Below are positions 22,301-37,300 of a stretch of DNA of 64,000 nt, in pieces. Each line of letters opens with the position of its first letter. Position 1 is the first letter of the stretch. The notes under the pieces were generated by a model. That model made no database searches. It saw only the letters and a list, made by a program, of their open reading frames with translations, and had not been told where the DNA came from. Made by a program: the position numbers and the translations under genes. The DNA is from Hanleya hanleyi (taxonomy: Eukaryota; Mollusca; Polyplacophora; Lepidopleurida; Hanleyidae), in contig JAVTVY010039344.1 of the NCBI GenBank assembly GCA_036873755.1, positions 1 through 64,000 of the forward strand, written 5' to 3'.

Positions 22301-25300
22301 GTTTATGCACATATGAAAATGATTTCTCCAGTAAAGGGGAGGTTATGATGTAAGATCAAATGGATTCCATCTGCTCAAAGTCCGTAATTTTTTTGGGCTG
22401 CTGTATATACATCAGGGACCGGATTTAATTGCGGCACATGTCGGCTTATTTTCAGGTATCCCTTACTTATGGGCCATTAGCTGCTGACCCATAAAAAGAC
22501 ATTTAAGAAATTTTCCATGTCCTTGCTGGTGTTTTTGGTTATGTAGCTCTAGCACATTCTTTCCTCCGCCACCCCTAAACACACACACATGGCAAGGGAG
22601 GGAAATCTGGTACAAATGTTCCACAAGCAGAACACAGCATCACATACTCCACTCACAGATTGGATTTTTCCCAGCGATTTATGATATAACCGGTAACATC
22701 CCGTCTCAGAACAATGATGATCATAAAAAAAACACTTGTCTCTCACTATAGCACTGATATTGAGTACCAAACCATCCACAGCATACTGTGGAATAATGCT
22801 CTAGAGTCCCATGTATTCAGAAATTAAAAACAAACAGCCGCGGTGTTGTCAATACTCATGCACCTTGCTTTACTGAGGCACATTCACTGTTCAGTGTTAT
22901 AATGAGGAATAAATGAGGTCATATAAAGCCAGAATTTCATCCTTTTCTCAGTTGTCAGTATATGACTTGAAGGAATATGAATCATAGGCAGTCTCTCTGT
23001 TGTTTTTTTGTTTTTTTTCAGGAGAGTGACTCACTCTGTTACTCCCGTAACTTTCTTTTAAGAAGAGTTATTACTAGCTCTTCAGAAAATGGAAATGTAT
23101 TGGAAAGTGATAATGGCAAGAGCACAGGCGGCTGGGACAATCTATATGCCGGCGCCATATTGAACGTACGTATAAAAAGAGAACAGGCTGGAAACGCTGT
23201 TCAAGGCTTCTCGCCAAACGGGCGTAAATAAAGCTTTATCTTCTCCAAAAACTATACCACCTTTCCCCTAGGACCCCCAGCGATGCGCATGCACACTCGG
23301 GTCGTCAACACCAGGTGCTTTATCCGAGTTTTAGCCGTCAATTCAAAATCAACCCATTGGACTGTTTACCTGAGACAATGACCCAGTTTACATACGAATC
23401 GCCATTCCTCGGTCCTTTCCGCCTCCGCTCCGACCAACTCGAGTTGGAAATCCCCTACGCGTCAGCCGGAGCACGTGACCTTGGGAGACACTGACAGAGG
23501 CGGAAAGGACCGAAGAATGGCGATTCGTATGTAAACTGGGTCATTGTCTCAGGTAAACAGTCCAATGGGATTGATTTTGAATTGACGGCTAAAACTCGGA
23601 TAAAGCACCTGGTGTTGACGACCCGAGTGTGCATGAGCATCGCTGGGGGTCCTAGGGGAAAGGTGGTATAGTTTTTGGAGAAGATAAAGCTTTATTTACG
23701 CCCATTTGGCGAGAAGCCTTGAACAGCGTTTCCAGCCTGTTCTCTTTTTATACGTACGTTCAATATGGCGCCGGCATATAGATTGTCCCAGCCGCCTGTG
23801 GGCAAGAGTGATTACTCTGACAACATGAGATCCAGGAGAGCGATCAACAGTTCTTGCAGACTGAACAAAGACAGGCCACTTTTATTGAGAATTTACAACT
23901 ACATGTAGCTTCATAATGGGGTTCTCCAGCTGATGGCAAAAGAGAGAATATCTTGTAACCCATGAAACACCAGTGCCCTCTATATCATTGAAATAGAGCA
24001 ATATCAGGATATGACTCTATTCGTCGATCAAAGTATTATAATTCAATGTGATAGAGGGCACTGGTGTTCCATGGGTTACAAGATTTGCTCCCCTTTGCCA
24101 TCAGTTGGAGAAATCCATTCAAAATCAAAAGTAATATCAAGCTGTATCAGTCATTCAAATAATCCAAGGTATACTTACATTTCATTTAATTCCACTTCTA
24201 TATCCGTGACTTTCAATACTGCTTGCAAATGTAATAATAAGGAGTCCGCTGTTAATATCGTACTTGACCTCTTTGGCGTCTGTATAAGAATCTCATTTGT
24301 TGTACCGCTACCTTCACCTATTGTTGTCCGCGTATATTCAAGTTCTTTTTCTAATCTACCACCCTCTGAAAATTAAAAAGAGAGACATAACATTAACAAC
24401 ATAATATGATAATTTATAATCAGAAAGATGCAGTAGGAGGCGGACACAATAGAATCAAAAGATAAACCCATGACCAGAAGTGCTAATTCTATCAGATGAT
24501 CGGAGAACCCTATCTGGCGGCGGCGTGGCCTGAGCGATAAATTTGTAAATATTAATCTGGGTGAGTGAGTGAGTAGGATTTAACGTCGTTTTCAACATTG
24601 TTTCAGTCATATCACGACGGTGCCTACATGTGCCAGAACACGAGAGTGTCCACAGTTCCTATTATTCTGGACACTAAAATATTAATCTGAAGTGAAATAA
24701 ACTAGCTTTTGGCCACTTTTCCTCGCGGACAAGCCAGAATTTTGAAGGAAAATGACGAAAACATCACTTTTCTGGTACCTATACATGGTTGCCATTTTGA
24801 ATTTACCCATGATTCTCTGCTTGGGGGGTTATGCAAATAGGTTCAAAATGACCCCAATATGATAAACTATAAAGTCAAACAATCACAGGACCCCAGTTGG
24901 TATTGTTCAAGTCCCCCATTACATATTGGTTACATTTCATTGGTGGCATGTACTTTCAAAAGGATATCAGGTAACATTTGCAAATCATTTGTTTATTCCC
25001 TTATCGACAAATTCTCTACTTTGTGGAAGTTTTACTGATAATCAAAACATAGTCAAGCAGTTTAGGTGAGAAAACCCGGTCATCATGATCGTTCCACTGT
25101 TGGGAGCAGCGGGATGCCAAGGGCAGAAAACTGACGAAAAACAATTTCCATCAGAAATAAAATTATGTAAATGAATTATTGCAGATTAGATTAGATTAGA
25201 TTTAAGGGCAATAATTGCCAAAATCATTGATCAGTGAGCTAATCAGTACCCTAATAATTTACTGTATATCAGTCATCTGATCCTGTCACATCTAACAGTT

Positions 25301-28300
25301 CTTCATAATCTCTCTTATCAATCAAGATATTATGATTTTATAAAGTTAACACCTATATTTTTCAGTTTAATATTTCTTGCACCTGGACGAGAATTGTGTT
25401 TCACCTGAGAAAATTACAATGTGTGTTTTTTATTCCGCTGAATAAAAATTGTGTTAAAATATCTGATACTAGCCTGTAGGTATTGTAATTGACATGCAAA
25501 TTAATATAGTTTAATTACCACGATGCTTCATAACAGAATCAAGGGTTCGCTATTTCATCATACTTCATAATATTCTGAACAAATCAATTATTGAATGATA
25601 TCACATATTTTAATTAACAATTTTATTTTAATGACATATCAATATTGTGCATTCCTGTATACTGGTGTGTGTTCCACAAAGATATATTTCATTTTTCGAA
25701 CAATATTCTAAAAGAGCTAATGCAATCATTTTGAATACATCCTTTATATTCCACTGGAGGGCAAAGCTGTCAAATTGGTGGGAAAGTAAGTACTTAGAGC
25801 AATCACTTTTAAATGTGACTTTGGGGCCTCATATCTGATTTTTGTCAACTGCTCCGAAACAAAACAGAAAAGGCAGCTGAAGACAGTGTCTGACGAGAGA
25901 GAGCTCTGTGAATGTCAGTGTCACATTAGAACTCCTCACAGCCAGTTTTCTACACAGCACCCAGACATCAAAGCTACATGTAGGTTATGATGTTCGTAAA
26001 GTCATCATTACGTAACATCATGTTGTCACATCAGGTTTTCTCTACTCCCGCTGCCTGTTCATAATGTGTTGTTTTTAAGAAAATGACTAATATATCGAGA
26101 AACAATTATTGTAATTACATACTTTTTCCACCAATTCGATATCTCTGTCAATGTGTGTCATTTAATGTATATTTTTGAATGTGAAAATGAGTTAATTAGC
26201 TCTTTAATTAGTAGTGATAAACTATCTGGATTAGAAGTTGTCCGTGGAAATAGAACATTACCACACATAGTGAAGAATACAAATGCATTTCAAATATCTT
26301 ACTGTTACAATTAATGATATATAACAACTAATGTTTCAGTGGCATAAAGCTGGAGAAAACTTTATGGATAACTTCTTTAACTTTATTTGCTGGCAATGTT
26401 CTACTACAACTTCTTAAGCAGTGCATGTTCATCAATTATGTTTCACAGGATAGAAAACTTTTCGAACCTCACCAATAAATAAAGTTAAGAAATTCTTTAC
26501 CCACGAAAAAGCTTTTTATTTGTTGACATGTAGGAACAAAAAAAAAAATTGTATGTTTACACCCGAGTTACAGGTTATCATCTAAATTCACAACTCTGAC
26601 TCCTTCTGCACAACTGTACAGTATGCCAGTAAAACTTGGGCACACGTACTGCATGGTATCAGTCTTGGCTAACAATTCCAAGATGGTCACCAAAACCATA
26701 AAGATAATCATTTTTTTTTTTTTTCCATAAATTTTCTGCTATTACATGTAATATAACATGGTTATGGTAGAAACTTTTTTTTTTATCAATCTAATACAAA
26801 CAGAGAATTTATGCAGCCTATGAGACATACATATTACAATGATTCTGCATATAGCCACACCAAAGTGTTTGCTAAAATCCTTCATCCAAATATTTGACAG
26901 GTCACCAATGGACTAAAGCCAGTACATGTAAATATAAATATCCACAGGTATGGACCCATGCAGTGTCCTCAAATTTATCATTGAGCTTAACCCGATACTG
27001 TATATACATACAGGTAAACAGATTCGGAACTTTTTAACTAGGTTACAATGTAGATGTAGTTTTCACAAGGAATCTTTAAGTGACTAATTAAAGTGTTTCC
27101 ATGCAACGTAATAATTTACATAAAAAAGTTTCAATTGAGTCACCCACCTTTATTTGTACAGATAAGAAAACTTTTCTTCCTGTTTAACAACATCTATACA
27201 AACATAAACCTACAAGACTGTTAACGAGATGAACTTTCATTATATATCTTGTCCGAGTAAATATGGTGTATATACCAGAGGTATATAGTTAACTCACGAC
27301 AATAAAATTAAATCGGCATTCAGCTGAGAAAAAGTGTGTTGAATGAAGATCAGTAAAATAAACAGGGCCCTGCCATGTCAGTTTCACTAAGTATATATAA
27401 GTATATGAAAACCTGAAAAAAGACAAGGGCTATGTATAGGTCATACCTTTAACACACTTGACCAATGAGGACTCAGTGAAGCATGAGTTCCCTGTTAGGT
27501 AGAAGGTTGTCAGCCAGAGAGGCCATTTAATTGTGGGTGGTCCTGAGCTACCAGGAAAACAGGTTAAAGTAGAGAAGACAGGAGAATGGCCCAGCTATAC
27601 ATTCAGCAGGGAATCTCCCCAGCTATGTTTGTCTCTGGTCTGCTGGAGTGATATATAGATTCACCCAGAATCACTATGAAAGACATGTAGACCATTTCAC
27701 AAACGTTGAACTTTTTATTCAAACATTTCACTTCTTGTGAGAATCATTCAGGGGTTTATGTCCACAGACTGAAGAGTTGATATAATACAGCATTAGAGTG
27801 ATTTACACACACAAACACACCTGTGTACACTAGGAATTGGGGAAAATGAATGAAAAATGCAAATTCGGGATAAGCATGTTTGGACCATTAAAACAGCAAA
27901 ACTAGGATTTGAAAATAAGATCATTCTCTAAGGTTTTGCCAAAGGATTCACAAAGTGGAACAAGTTGCTGAATGAATGAATGCTTGCCTGAACAGTGAAG
28001 TCAAATTAAAAGAGGAATACTCGTTTAGCCAATGATGAAGTTCAGAAAGGTTTCACATATTTACTGTTCATATGAACCGAAAATATCATTAATATATCAA
28101 AATCTTTCTGATACATGAAAATAACCAACAATGTTGACACAGAGTCAGACATATAAATTGTGTTTCTTAACTGCAATAGATATTGTAAGAAATTAATACT
28201 GAGAAAAAATCCTCCACAGGAAAAGAAACACCCCCTGAACAATTTCCAGGCCTTCAACGAGAATTAAGAAAGATGGGAAGTATAACGTTCAGAAAAAGCG

Positions 28301-31300
28301 AAGAATTTCTAAAAGGTATTAACTGTGTAATAAGGTTAGGAGACGAAACTGCAGAAGAATTGTTGAGGACGTAAATTTTTCCAGGTTAGAATGGATAATG
28401 TGTGTAGCGGACACCTGTGCCTTGCTCAGGTATAGAAAAGATGATAAATGTGTTTGTATCGTGCAGTATCAAGGGCCTGAAGTCACCTCTCTTTTATTAT
28501 TCTCTTTTCATCTGTCAGTTGGCAGGAGTACTGTACTGAAGTACACAGACTGAATGTGACCAGCCCTCAAGGTCTTAGAAAACAAGTAGTTGATCCATCG
28601 CCCCCAGCATATTTTGTGGTTTGGAGGTATTGGGGTCAAACTACATGTACAGGCAATATAGCTCAAGCTACTGATGAATTGCCAGTCTTTTAATGTCAAT
28701 AATTCACACTGTAGTCATCCAGAGATTACATATAGGCCTATAGTAGTAAAATGGATAATGCATATTATCTTCAGTACCGGTATTTGAGCAATTGGAATCG
28801 TTTTGCCGATTATTTGTGCAAGATAAGCCTTCATAAGCCATCAACAAATGTTTCCTTAAATTTGCCAATTCGCATCATTTCATGCGTGGAATTTTGAAAA
28901 ATGTCTTGAAAATAGTTGAAAAAATACATTACCCAGGTGCAAATATACAACAAAATGTGTTCTACAGAAATGATTTACCTCGCCAACACAATGGTTGTGC
29001 AATCAACAAACACTCACAAAGATATGTATAGTCTTGGCAAAATTCTATATCCTCTCAATCGATACAATGCATGGATGAAAAGGACTTCTGGATTTGCATC
29101 TTTAGCCGTAGGAGAGATTTTGAGTTCTGAAATTGCTGATTCAACAGAATTAATCCCCTACATATTTCCCCATCTCTCTTGTCTGTGCATTATATATGTT
29201 TGACTGTTATTTGAGGGACCATGATGAATCCATGTGTGGGCTGGGCTGGGGAACATGACAACATAGCTCCTCAACAGATTACCCTACATATCGCAGAATA
29301 CCCCCAAACAAAACGCTGTTTTATTTCATACTTATTCTTCAATATTTACCACTTTGGACCAGAATATAATATCTTTCCTAAAAATACAACGCTCTGAAAA
29401 ACACCTTGGAGCAAGTGTATTGACTTTGTACCACCCCTTCACACGCCTTTGATAACTTGATGAATGCGTCCAATTAAAACTTAAAATAGCTTCACCGGAT
29501 CCTGTATTTCACAGTTCAACAACCAAAGGCTATTATAATACCAGGCAATATAGAAAATAATTAAATACATGCATAATTATTATCAAAATATATTATTACA
29601 CATATTACCTCATGCATCACATCCACATTTCTCTGTTATCTTTAATTAAATGGTAAATATGTCCTGAAGGATCTTATCAAGGCCTGAGGTAAAGTTCTAT
29701 GGACTCATTGATTGGCTCAATATTCAATGAGTAGGCCTTGCTGAAACCGCCAAAGGGGCTCAAATGGTCATTGTAAACATGTTGTCAGAATTAATACTGA
29801 AAAGAATATTGAGAGTTTGAAAGTTTGATCCGCTTTATTGTATTGGCCGAGACTTTTACAGATATACCCGAAATAAATGCACCTGAATTAGATTAACTTT
29901 AAGATTACATGAAAATTGAAAAAAAAAATACAATATTTTGATCAGTCTCCGCTTAATTCGATCCAGAAATATTTGTAAGTTCATTTTCAACCCAAATTTG
30001 TTAATTAACCCAGTATACTGTGAATCTACCTTTATTTTTTACTTTGGGCATAACACATATACCCAAAATAGTGTAATTTAATATGCCCCGACAACAATGA
30101 ATATAATTACAGATAATCAACTTTAATCTCACGAGTTCGAGTGAGACGGAGCAGTGAAGTAAGATTTGCAATACTGTGTAGCTGGGATTTACTTGCAGGC
30201 TATTTGAAGGGTTGTTATTCAGACTGTATTGAGAGGCTACTGGAAATCTCTCATAGTTCTGTATGAAGTTCATAATGGTGAATGGGGAACACCATTAGAA
30301 CCCTTCATACACTGGTTAATATCTCTATCACAGGGTGGTACGGTGCAGGCCACTTCAACTCAACATAATTGAAACTTGACAGCCATTATTCCATTATGAT
30401 AAATATGTTATTTAAGATCTTAAACGTTGCAGGAGTTCATAGAAGTCATTTTGAATTCAGCTCAATTGTATACAATATCGAGTTCATTCCAGGCAGGAGT
30501 TATACCCCTTACTGCTGCCACACTGTGTTCTTGTTGTAGCTTTTATGAATGGTTCTAATCCTTTTTTTTCCCTCCATTTTCGAGAAGAGATAAAAAAAAA
30601 AACATGTTTTCAGCTGGATGAAATGAATAAGCATATATGACAGGCAAGCTAATAAACCTCATCACTTTCATCCAAATGATATGTTGCCCTAGCATCAATG
30701 TAATCAAATTATAGCCATTCCAAAAATATGCAACTGAAATTAAAATTGTGTCAATGAATATAAGCTAATGCTCTTGACAGCTTTCTTTATCACTGCCTTT
30801 GGGTCTCAATGATTAAATAGTATCCTCTATTTCAGTGTTTTTTATTGACCGAGACACAATATGGGTACAGATAAAATGCTAAAGAGGACTACAATAGTGT
30901 CTGTAAGCAGCCAAGAGACCCCTACATCACCCTCAACAACATGACATGTGACATTCCACGATATATACCCGCCGCATACCCCAACAGCTAGCAGACTGGG
31001 CTGAATGGCGCCCCATTGCCATACCCCCACTTCTACTGTCGCCTTACACAATGCCATCGCCTGTAATACCTCTGTTATACAATAGATCAGCCGTGAACCG
31101 TGACGATCTGAATCCCCAACTTAACACAGACCCAGCTCAAGAACATAGTATCCAATATCATTTGTATATGTACCAATTTACTGTCTGAAGCAAATACAAG
31201 TCCATCCTCCTGGCTTTATTTTCTCTTTTATTTTTTATTTTTTTTCTCTTTCCGCACATTTTCATGCCTGACTGCCAAGTGGAGGATAGTTTTAACAAGT

Positions 31301-34300
31301 TTGAATAACTGAGCACACTTGGCTTTATATACAACAGGCAAAGCAGTCCACCCGTCCCTCAGCTTTTCCTTCTTTTTTGTCCTCAAATACCGTATTTCGG
31401 TGACGACCTGCAGGCTTATCTGAACAACGTACGCCAACCGCAGAGAATGAAAATGATGGCACGCAGCCAAAACCACACACAGTAAGCTGTATCAAACAAT
31501 GTCAGTAGGCCACTGCACATTCAGGGGGTTTCAACAACACAAAAAATTATGGTCTTCATTTCGACATATCATGTACTCACTTGACAGTGTCAGGGAATAA
31601 TGACTTCATTTACTCTATTCAATTACAGCCAACAATCACATTATAATGTATGATCTAACAGTTATGCCATTCAAATATCCCTCCTTGACTGAACAGTTAA
31701 CAACATCCTGGTGTAGGATGTCTAGTTCACAAGACATTCCATGGTATAACAATGATGATAAAACAAATCCGAGTAAGAATGATGCAGACTGAAATGTGGA
31801 ATAACATGAAATAATAACTTATTTTACTGTGATATGGAACAACTAATGAATAAATTAACTTATAACAGGAGCCTTTTGACATCAGTTTCATATCGGTCTG
31901 CAAAGTTCTCCAGATAATTTCCCAGCAATGAATCAAGAAAAGACCAACTAGGTTGTCTTGCTCTAAAACAATATATACATTCCCCCCAATCCAGTTCCAG
32001 TTCCCTGCCACAGTCAAGCTTTTACATGATCTCAGGGAAGCAAATTTTTAAGTTTTGACTTGGTTGGCTCAATTTGAACACTCTCTGCAATGTTCACCAT
32101 CAATATATGTACCGAGTTATTCAGTGTATATTCTCAGTTCCTCAAGTTAAAACGCAATGTTAACATTCATCATTGCTCAGCTTATTAGTACGCTCTTAAA
32201 ACTAATGTGTTAGATTTAATTCTACTACAAACAAGGTAAGACAAAACACAGAATTCTATGATGATGACCATTCATTCAATTAACATCTAAACTGAAATTA
32301 AATCAATGGACAAAATGTAGTCCATCTTTCATGCAAGTGTAACGAGACCTGGGTACAACCATGCATCGAGCTCAATGATTATTCTGTAATATGATGATGC
32401 ATTGTAGAGTGAGTGAATATGATTTAATGTCGCTTTCAACTATATTTCAGTCATATCACGACGTTGGGTCCTATTCCTTTTCACACCCGGGAACCACACG
32501 GGTGGGTGATGCATTAATTGTAGATCGATCAATAATGCGGCATATTATTAAAAGCAGAAGGGCTAGAAGTAGGATTATGTAACGAGACCTGGGTACAACC
32601 ATGCATCGAGCTCAATGATTATTCTGTAATATGATGATGCATTGTAGAGTGAGTGAATATGATTTAATGTCGCTTTCAACTATATTTCAGTCATATCACG
32701 ACGTTGGGTCCTATTCCTTTTCACACCCGGGAACCACACGGGTGGGTGATGCATTAATTGTAGATCGATCAATAATGCGGCATATTATTAAAAGCAGAAG
32801 GGCTAGAAGTAGGATTATAATTTATCATTATATACAATCTATTCCATTATTGTTAACTCTGTTGTTTTGTACCTGGCCTCTAGTGGGCGTTTTTGTAAAA
32901 TAAATTGAATTTAATTTTAATGTACAAACTGGACCATCATTCTGATTCTGCATAAGCCTTGGTGTAGTTTGTAGGATTGAGTTTGGCAGGATTTGTTTAC
33001 AGGCTGGCAGGCCTGGTATGATGTAAGCCTGGTCTCAGAGACAGTATGGAGGACTGGTAAGTATAAACTCTCCCCCAGCAGTCTCTTGTGCCAGACCTGA
33101 CCAAATAAACACAACTGCAACTCTATATAGAGAAGTGTTTACAGCTTGTTAAGTCAGTATATACATAGCCTGGGAAGGCCTTAAACAACTGGAGAAACCC
33201 TCACAAATTCCCCCCCAAACTTCTACAGGTCTACAGCAGTTGTTTAGCCATGTGGCATTAGAACTAATGCAGAGAGAAGACCCATAAGAGCGAGTAAAAA
33301 AAAAGAAAATCTAAACTTTTACTAATTTCTTCAGTATTGAGCTGTGATTATCTCGAGCAACAAAATCACTGACCAGCTAATCGTGGATTTCCTACCAAGA
33401 GTCCACTGTATTTTTTTTTATACATTTTCCCCCTGAATCAAAGGATAGAACGGAATGCTAATATTAAATAGAATGGCAGTATAGACAGAATGGTCATTTA
33501 GTAATGCTGCATAAAGACCCACCCCAAAAAATGGAACACTTGAGACTTCAATCGAGATGAAACTCTGGAGTAACAAGCCTAGAAGACAGCTGTTAGGAGT
33601 CTAGAATCCAAATAGAGGGGAGATACATGTGGTAATCATGTATGCCTCTGTACTTGGGTGAGAAAGAACCCTGGGCTGTGAATTATACAGACACCACCCA
33701 AGGGGGAGAAACTGTACCAGACACTGTGTGTTCATGAACTTTCTCAGATCACTTGGAATTTGTAACAAAAAAAAGAGAGAAGTTGTCTTGACAGTGCAAC
33801 AATATTACAGAACCTAACAAATTGGAAACTCAATTCAACAACATTGCAATGGATAACATTGTTATACTCTATTTAACTTTATGTTACAACAAGCTGCAAG
33901 TTCGAACATTTTGTAAATATATTGATGGCAACCTTGTTTCTATTGTTGTAAATACATTGAAACATTGATGGCAACCTTGTTTCTACTGTAAATATATCAA
34001 AACTTACATGGCAACCCTGTTTTTATTATTGTAATATTTTGTACATATATCGAAACACTAATGGCAAACTTGTTTCCACATTGTAATTTGTTGTAATATT
34101 TCGTAATTATAATAAAACACTGATGGTAACCTCCTCCCCACATTATTGTAATATACTTCAACAATGATGAGAACTTTGTTTGCACACTGTTGTAATAGCT
34201 TGTAAATATATTAAACTTTTTTAATACGGCAACCTTTTCTTCACGTTGTTGTAATAGTTTGTAAATACACTGAAACAAGAATGGCAACCTTGTCCCAACA

Positions 34301-37300
34301 ATGTGGTTGATAAATGATTTTTGCTGGAATATTTGGGATAAATAATCCAATACCAATCATATATAGAGTGAAAAAATAAAAATAAATAAAAAAAATCTGC
34401 AGTTCTTCTTTTCAAAAGCCTGTATGTATTTATAGTCTTATTTCTTCTGTTTTCCATCCGAATGTTGCTGATGCTGGTATTTGTAATTCAGCTTTCGCTG
34501 TCGAGTTGGCAACCCAGTGAATCTATAAGGTAGATCATTACTTCCACTTGTTCACATGCTGCCAGAATGGATATATACTTAAGCCAGAAAGCCTGCAATG
34601 TCAAACTTTAGCCACAGCTTCACCAGTAATTCTCTGGCACACTCTTCAAACAGTCTTCACCTAGATTCTCCACATACCTGCCAGTGAACAGACCTGCTGT
34701 ATTACCGCAGTGTTCCTTCCTCAACACAGTTTGAGGTAAAAACACAGCTTTATATACATCTTCTAATAGTAAAAATGCTGACAAAATTTCATTAAAGCCT
34801 CTACTGGTACAACAGTCTGAAACTAACAATATTAGGTCGGCAAAAAACAAATATATATTATACATGTAGTTTGCTTAAAGTGACCACAGAACTTTCAGTT
34901 GTAGTTTTGAAAAGATCATTCACACAAACTTTCACAAAGGTATAAGCTTAACCATATTTATAATTTAAGCTGGAATACAAGCTGCTTCAAACTATACTAA
35001 TCGAAAGTCACCAAAGTTATAATTTAAAAATATTTTCACCAAATTCGGCTCTGAAGACTCACGAAACATGTATACCATTCGTTGAAGCTGGCAGTCAGAT
35101 CTAGGGTGGCCTGCAGTGAAAATCTTTCTATGATTGCCTGACTGCCTGCTGAGACAGTATGGGTGGAGTAAACCTCAATCTACTACAGATGGGTTTAGTT
35201 CAACAACTCCAGAACAGAACTTCTAAATGATGGCTCTGGAGCTAGCTCACTGTGTTGCTATATAGCTTTGAGATATCTGAGATATTTTCCACATAATTAA
35301 ACAAAGGAAAGAGACAAGCAAGAAATATTTTCTTCACAGCATTTAATTTTGGCATGTGATAGGTAACTTAACATGTTGCACTTGCAATTTAAGTTTTCTT
35401 CTAACAAATAGGACTAAGCTTATATAAAGGAAGATTTCCAGAACAAATTGAAGTGCATTGTGGTACATATCTAAAAGTTAACAGTGAAAGCTGCAAACTT
35501 TTTATCAAACCAAGTTTTCTGATCAAATCTGAAACAACAGTCTGACTCCGCATGGACAAGTGACACACAAATTATGTTATTATTGAGAAAGCGGATCTTG
35601 CCTGGTATGACCAGTTAGAAATATTCCTCCATGTGGAAGCATAGACAGAAACAAAATTCAACAATCCAAAAATTTACAAGCGAAGCTTCACAGTGAGTCT
35701 TGAGATTGTGTGCATTGTCAAATCTACTCTATCGGGTTGATATCACCAAAAAACGGATTGGGGGAATGTGCCTGTTTACACAGTTTCATTAAAATCTGAT
35801 TATTATTTTTTTTTTGTCTTCCAGGTACAGTGCCATTGAATTGTACTGAGATCCCCACAGGATAATGATGTGTATATATACTCTTCTATCAAACAGTCTC
35901 ATTACCATATCACTGAACAAGTTGGGTATCACTGGCTAGGCTGGTCAGATCAGGTACATGTCACAGTTTGCCCTGGGCTCCACATTTACATATTAAAACT
36001 CCGACTTTTTACTCCTCACAGGCTTTAATGTATAGCAGGACCACACATGGAATGTGGATATAATAAAGCTGGCAAGTAAAGGCTGGTCTCTGTAGAATGC
36101 TCTGTACATATCTCATGGGCTTATCCACGATATCATAGGTGCTTCGTGAAGCAGGTTGTATGCATCTCCAACAATATGGCAAGTCTTGAAGGGCAAACCT
36201 TTGGCATATGTATAATGTGTTATCTTGGAAGTGAATGACTCACTGGGTCTTCAAACCTGCGATTTGCCATAACTTCCCCAGGATTATTACAGATACGATC
36301 TAGGTGACCATCAATTATAGTCAGTCACTGAGGTTATTCATGAAGCGTCAACAATTCACATGAATATATCATATAAACATTATACATATGCAAAACATGT
36401 CCTCAGACATGATATTTCGTATAGAAGATAAAACGATATAGGGCGACCATGCACTACTAGTGAACCCTGTTCACAATGAGTTGACCATGCCAGTAACTGC
36501 AATGTTCAACATATCATCAGCCTTAAAAATTTATACGTTTTTCTGAATGGAGATCAGTAGACAAGAGTATGACTGATCCCAAATGTGAAAAGTGTTATGA
36601 CTGAAACAATAAGATGACAACTTAGACAGGTTCTGCTCACTGTCACCTTTGTTTTTCTTCAAGAGAGAGAATTGAGGTTTAACATCGCGTTCAGCAATAT
36701 TTCAGCTATATTGCGACGATCAAACAAATTTCTAAGTATTCAAGTTAATAACTTAGTAATCCATGAAATTAATGATCAATCCAGCATAGGAGAGGAAACA
36801 CAATCTCTGAAATTAATTATCATTTCAGCATAGGAGAGGTCTTCCCTGAAATTAATAATCATTCCAGCATAGGAAAGGAGACAACCCCTGAAATTAATGA
36901 TCATTCCAGCATAGGAAAGGAGACAACCCCTGAAACTAATGGTCATTCCAGCATAGCAGAGGAGACACAACAACCCCTGAAATTATCATTCCAGCATAGA
37001 AGAGGAGGCAAACCCTGAAATTAATTATCATTCCACCATAGGAAAGGAGACACAATCCCTGAAATTAATAATCATTCCAGCATAGGAAAGGAGACAACCT
37101 CTGAATTAATGATTCGGTCTTCAGAAAAAGCACCTTCGCACAACAAAAGAGTCATACTGAGGATAATCGAGGTGACAAATAAATCCCGTTCTACCTCAAC
37201 CAGTCTCGTGCAGGTGCAATTAATTTATTTAGCAATACCTGTTCTTAATTAATGAGCCATTAACTTTGTTAAAATTTAGATATTTAATGCAGCAGAGACA

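Larger units (their letters stand above)
19612..24178 (-). other. patched intron 3
   Basis: A 4.57-kb GT-AG intron containing the hairpin MITE (23123-23800) and a second palindrome (23923-24111) close to the 5' splice site. The remainder, 19620-23120, is AT-rich. It contains a 151-codon plus-strand open frame (21385-21840) without recognisable domain, which I do not call as a gene. Confidence 0.8.

Noticed and set aside
23123..23800. Open frames of 60-84 codons on both strands within the hairpin
   Set aside because: They are mirror images of one another across the palindrome with no domain.
36765..37110. CRISPR-like regular repeats (also at 51.84-52.16 kb and 17.97-18.24 kb)
   Set aside because: Units are contiguous without unique spacers, and the genome is animal; these are minisatellites.
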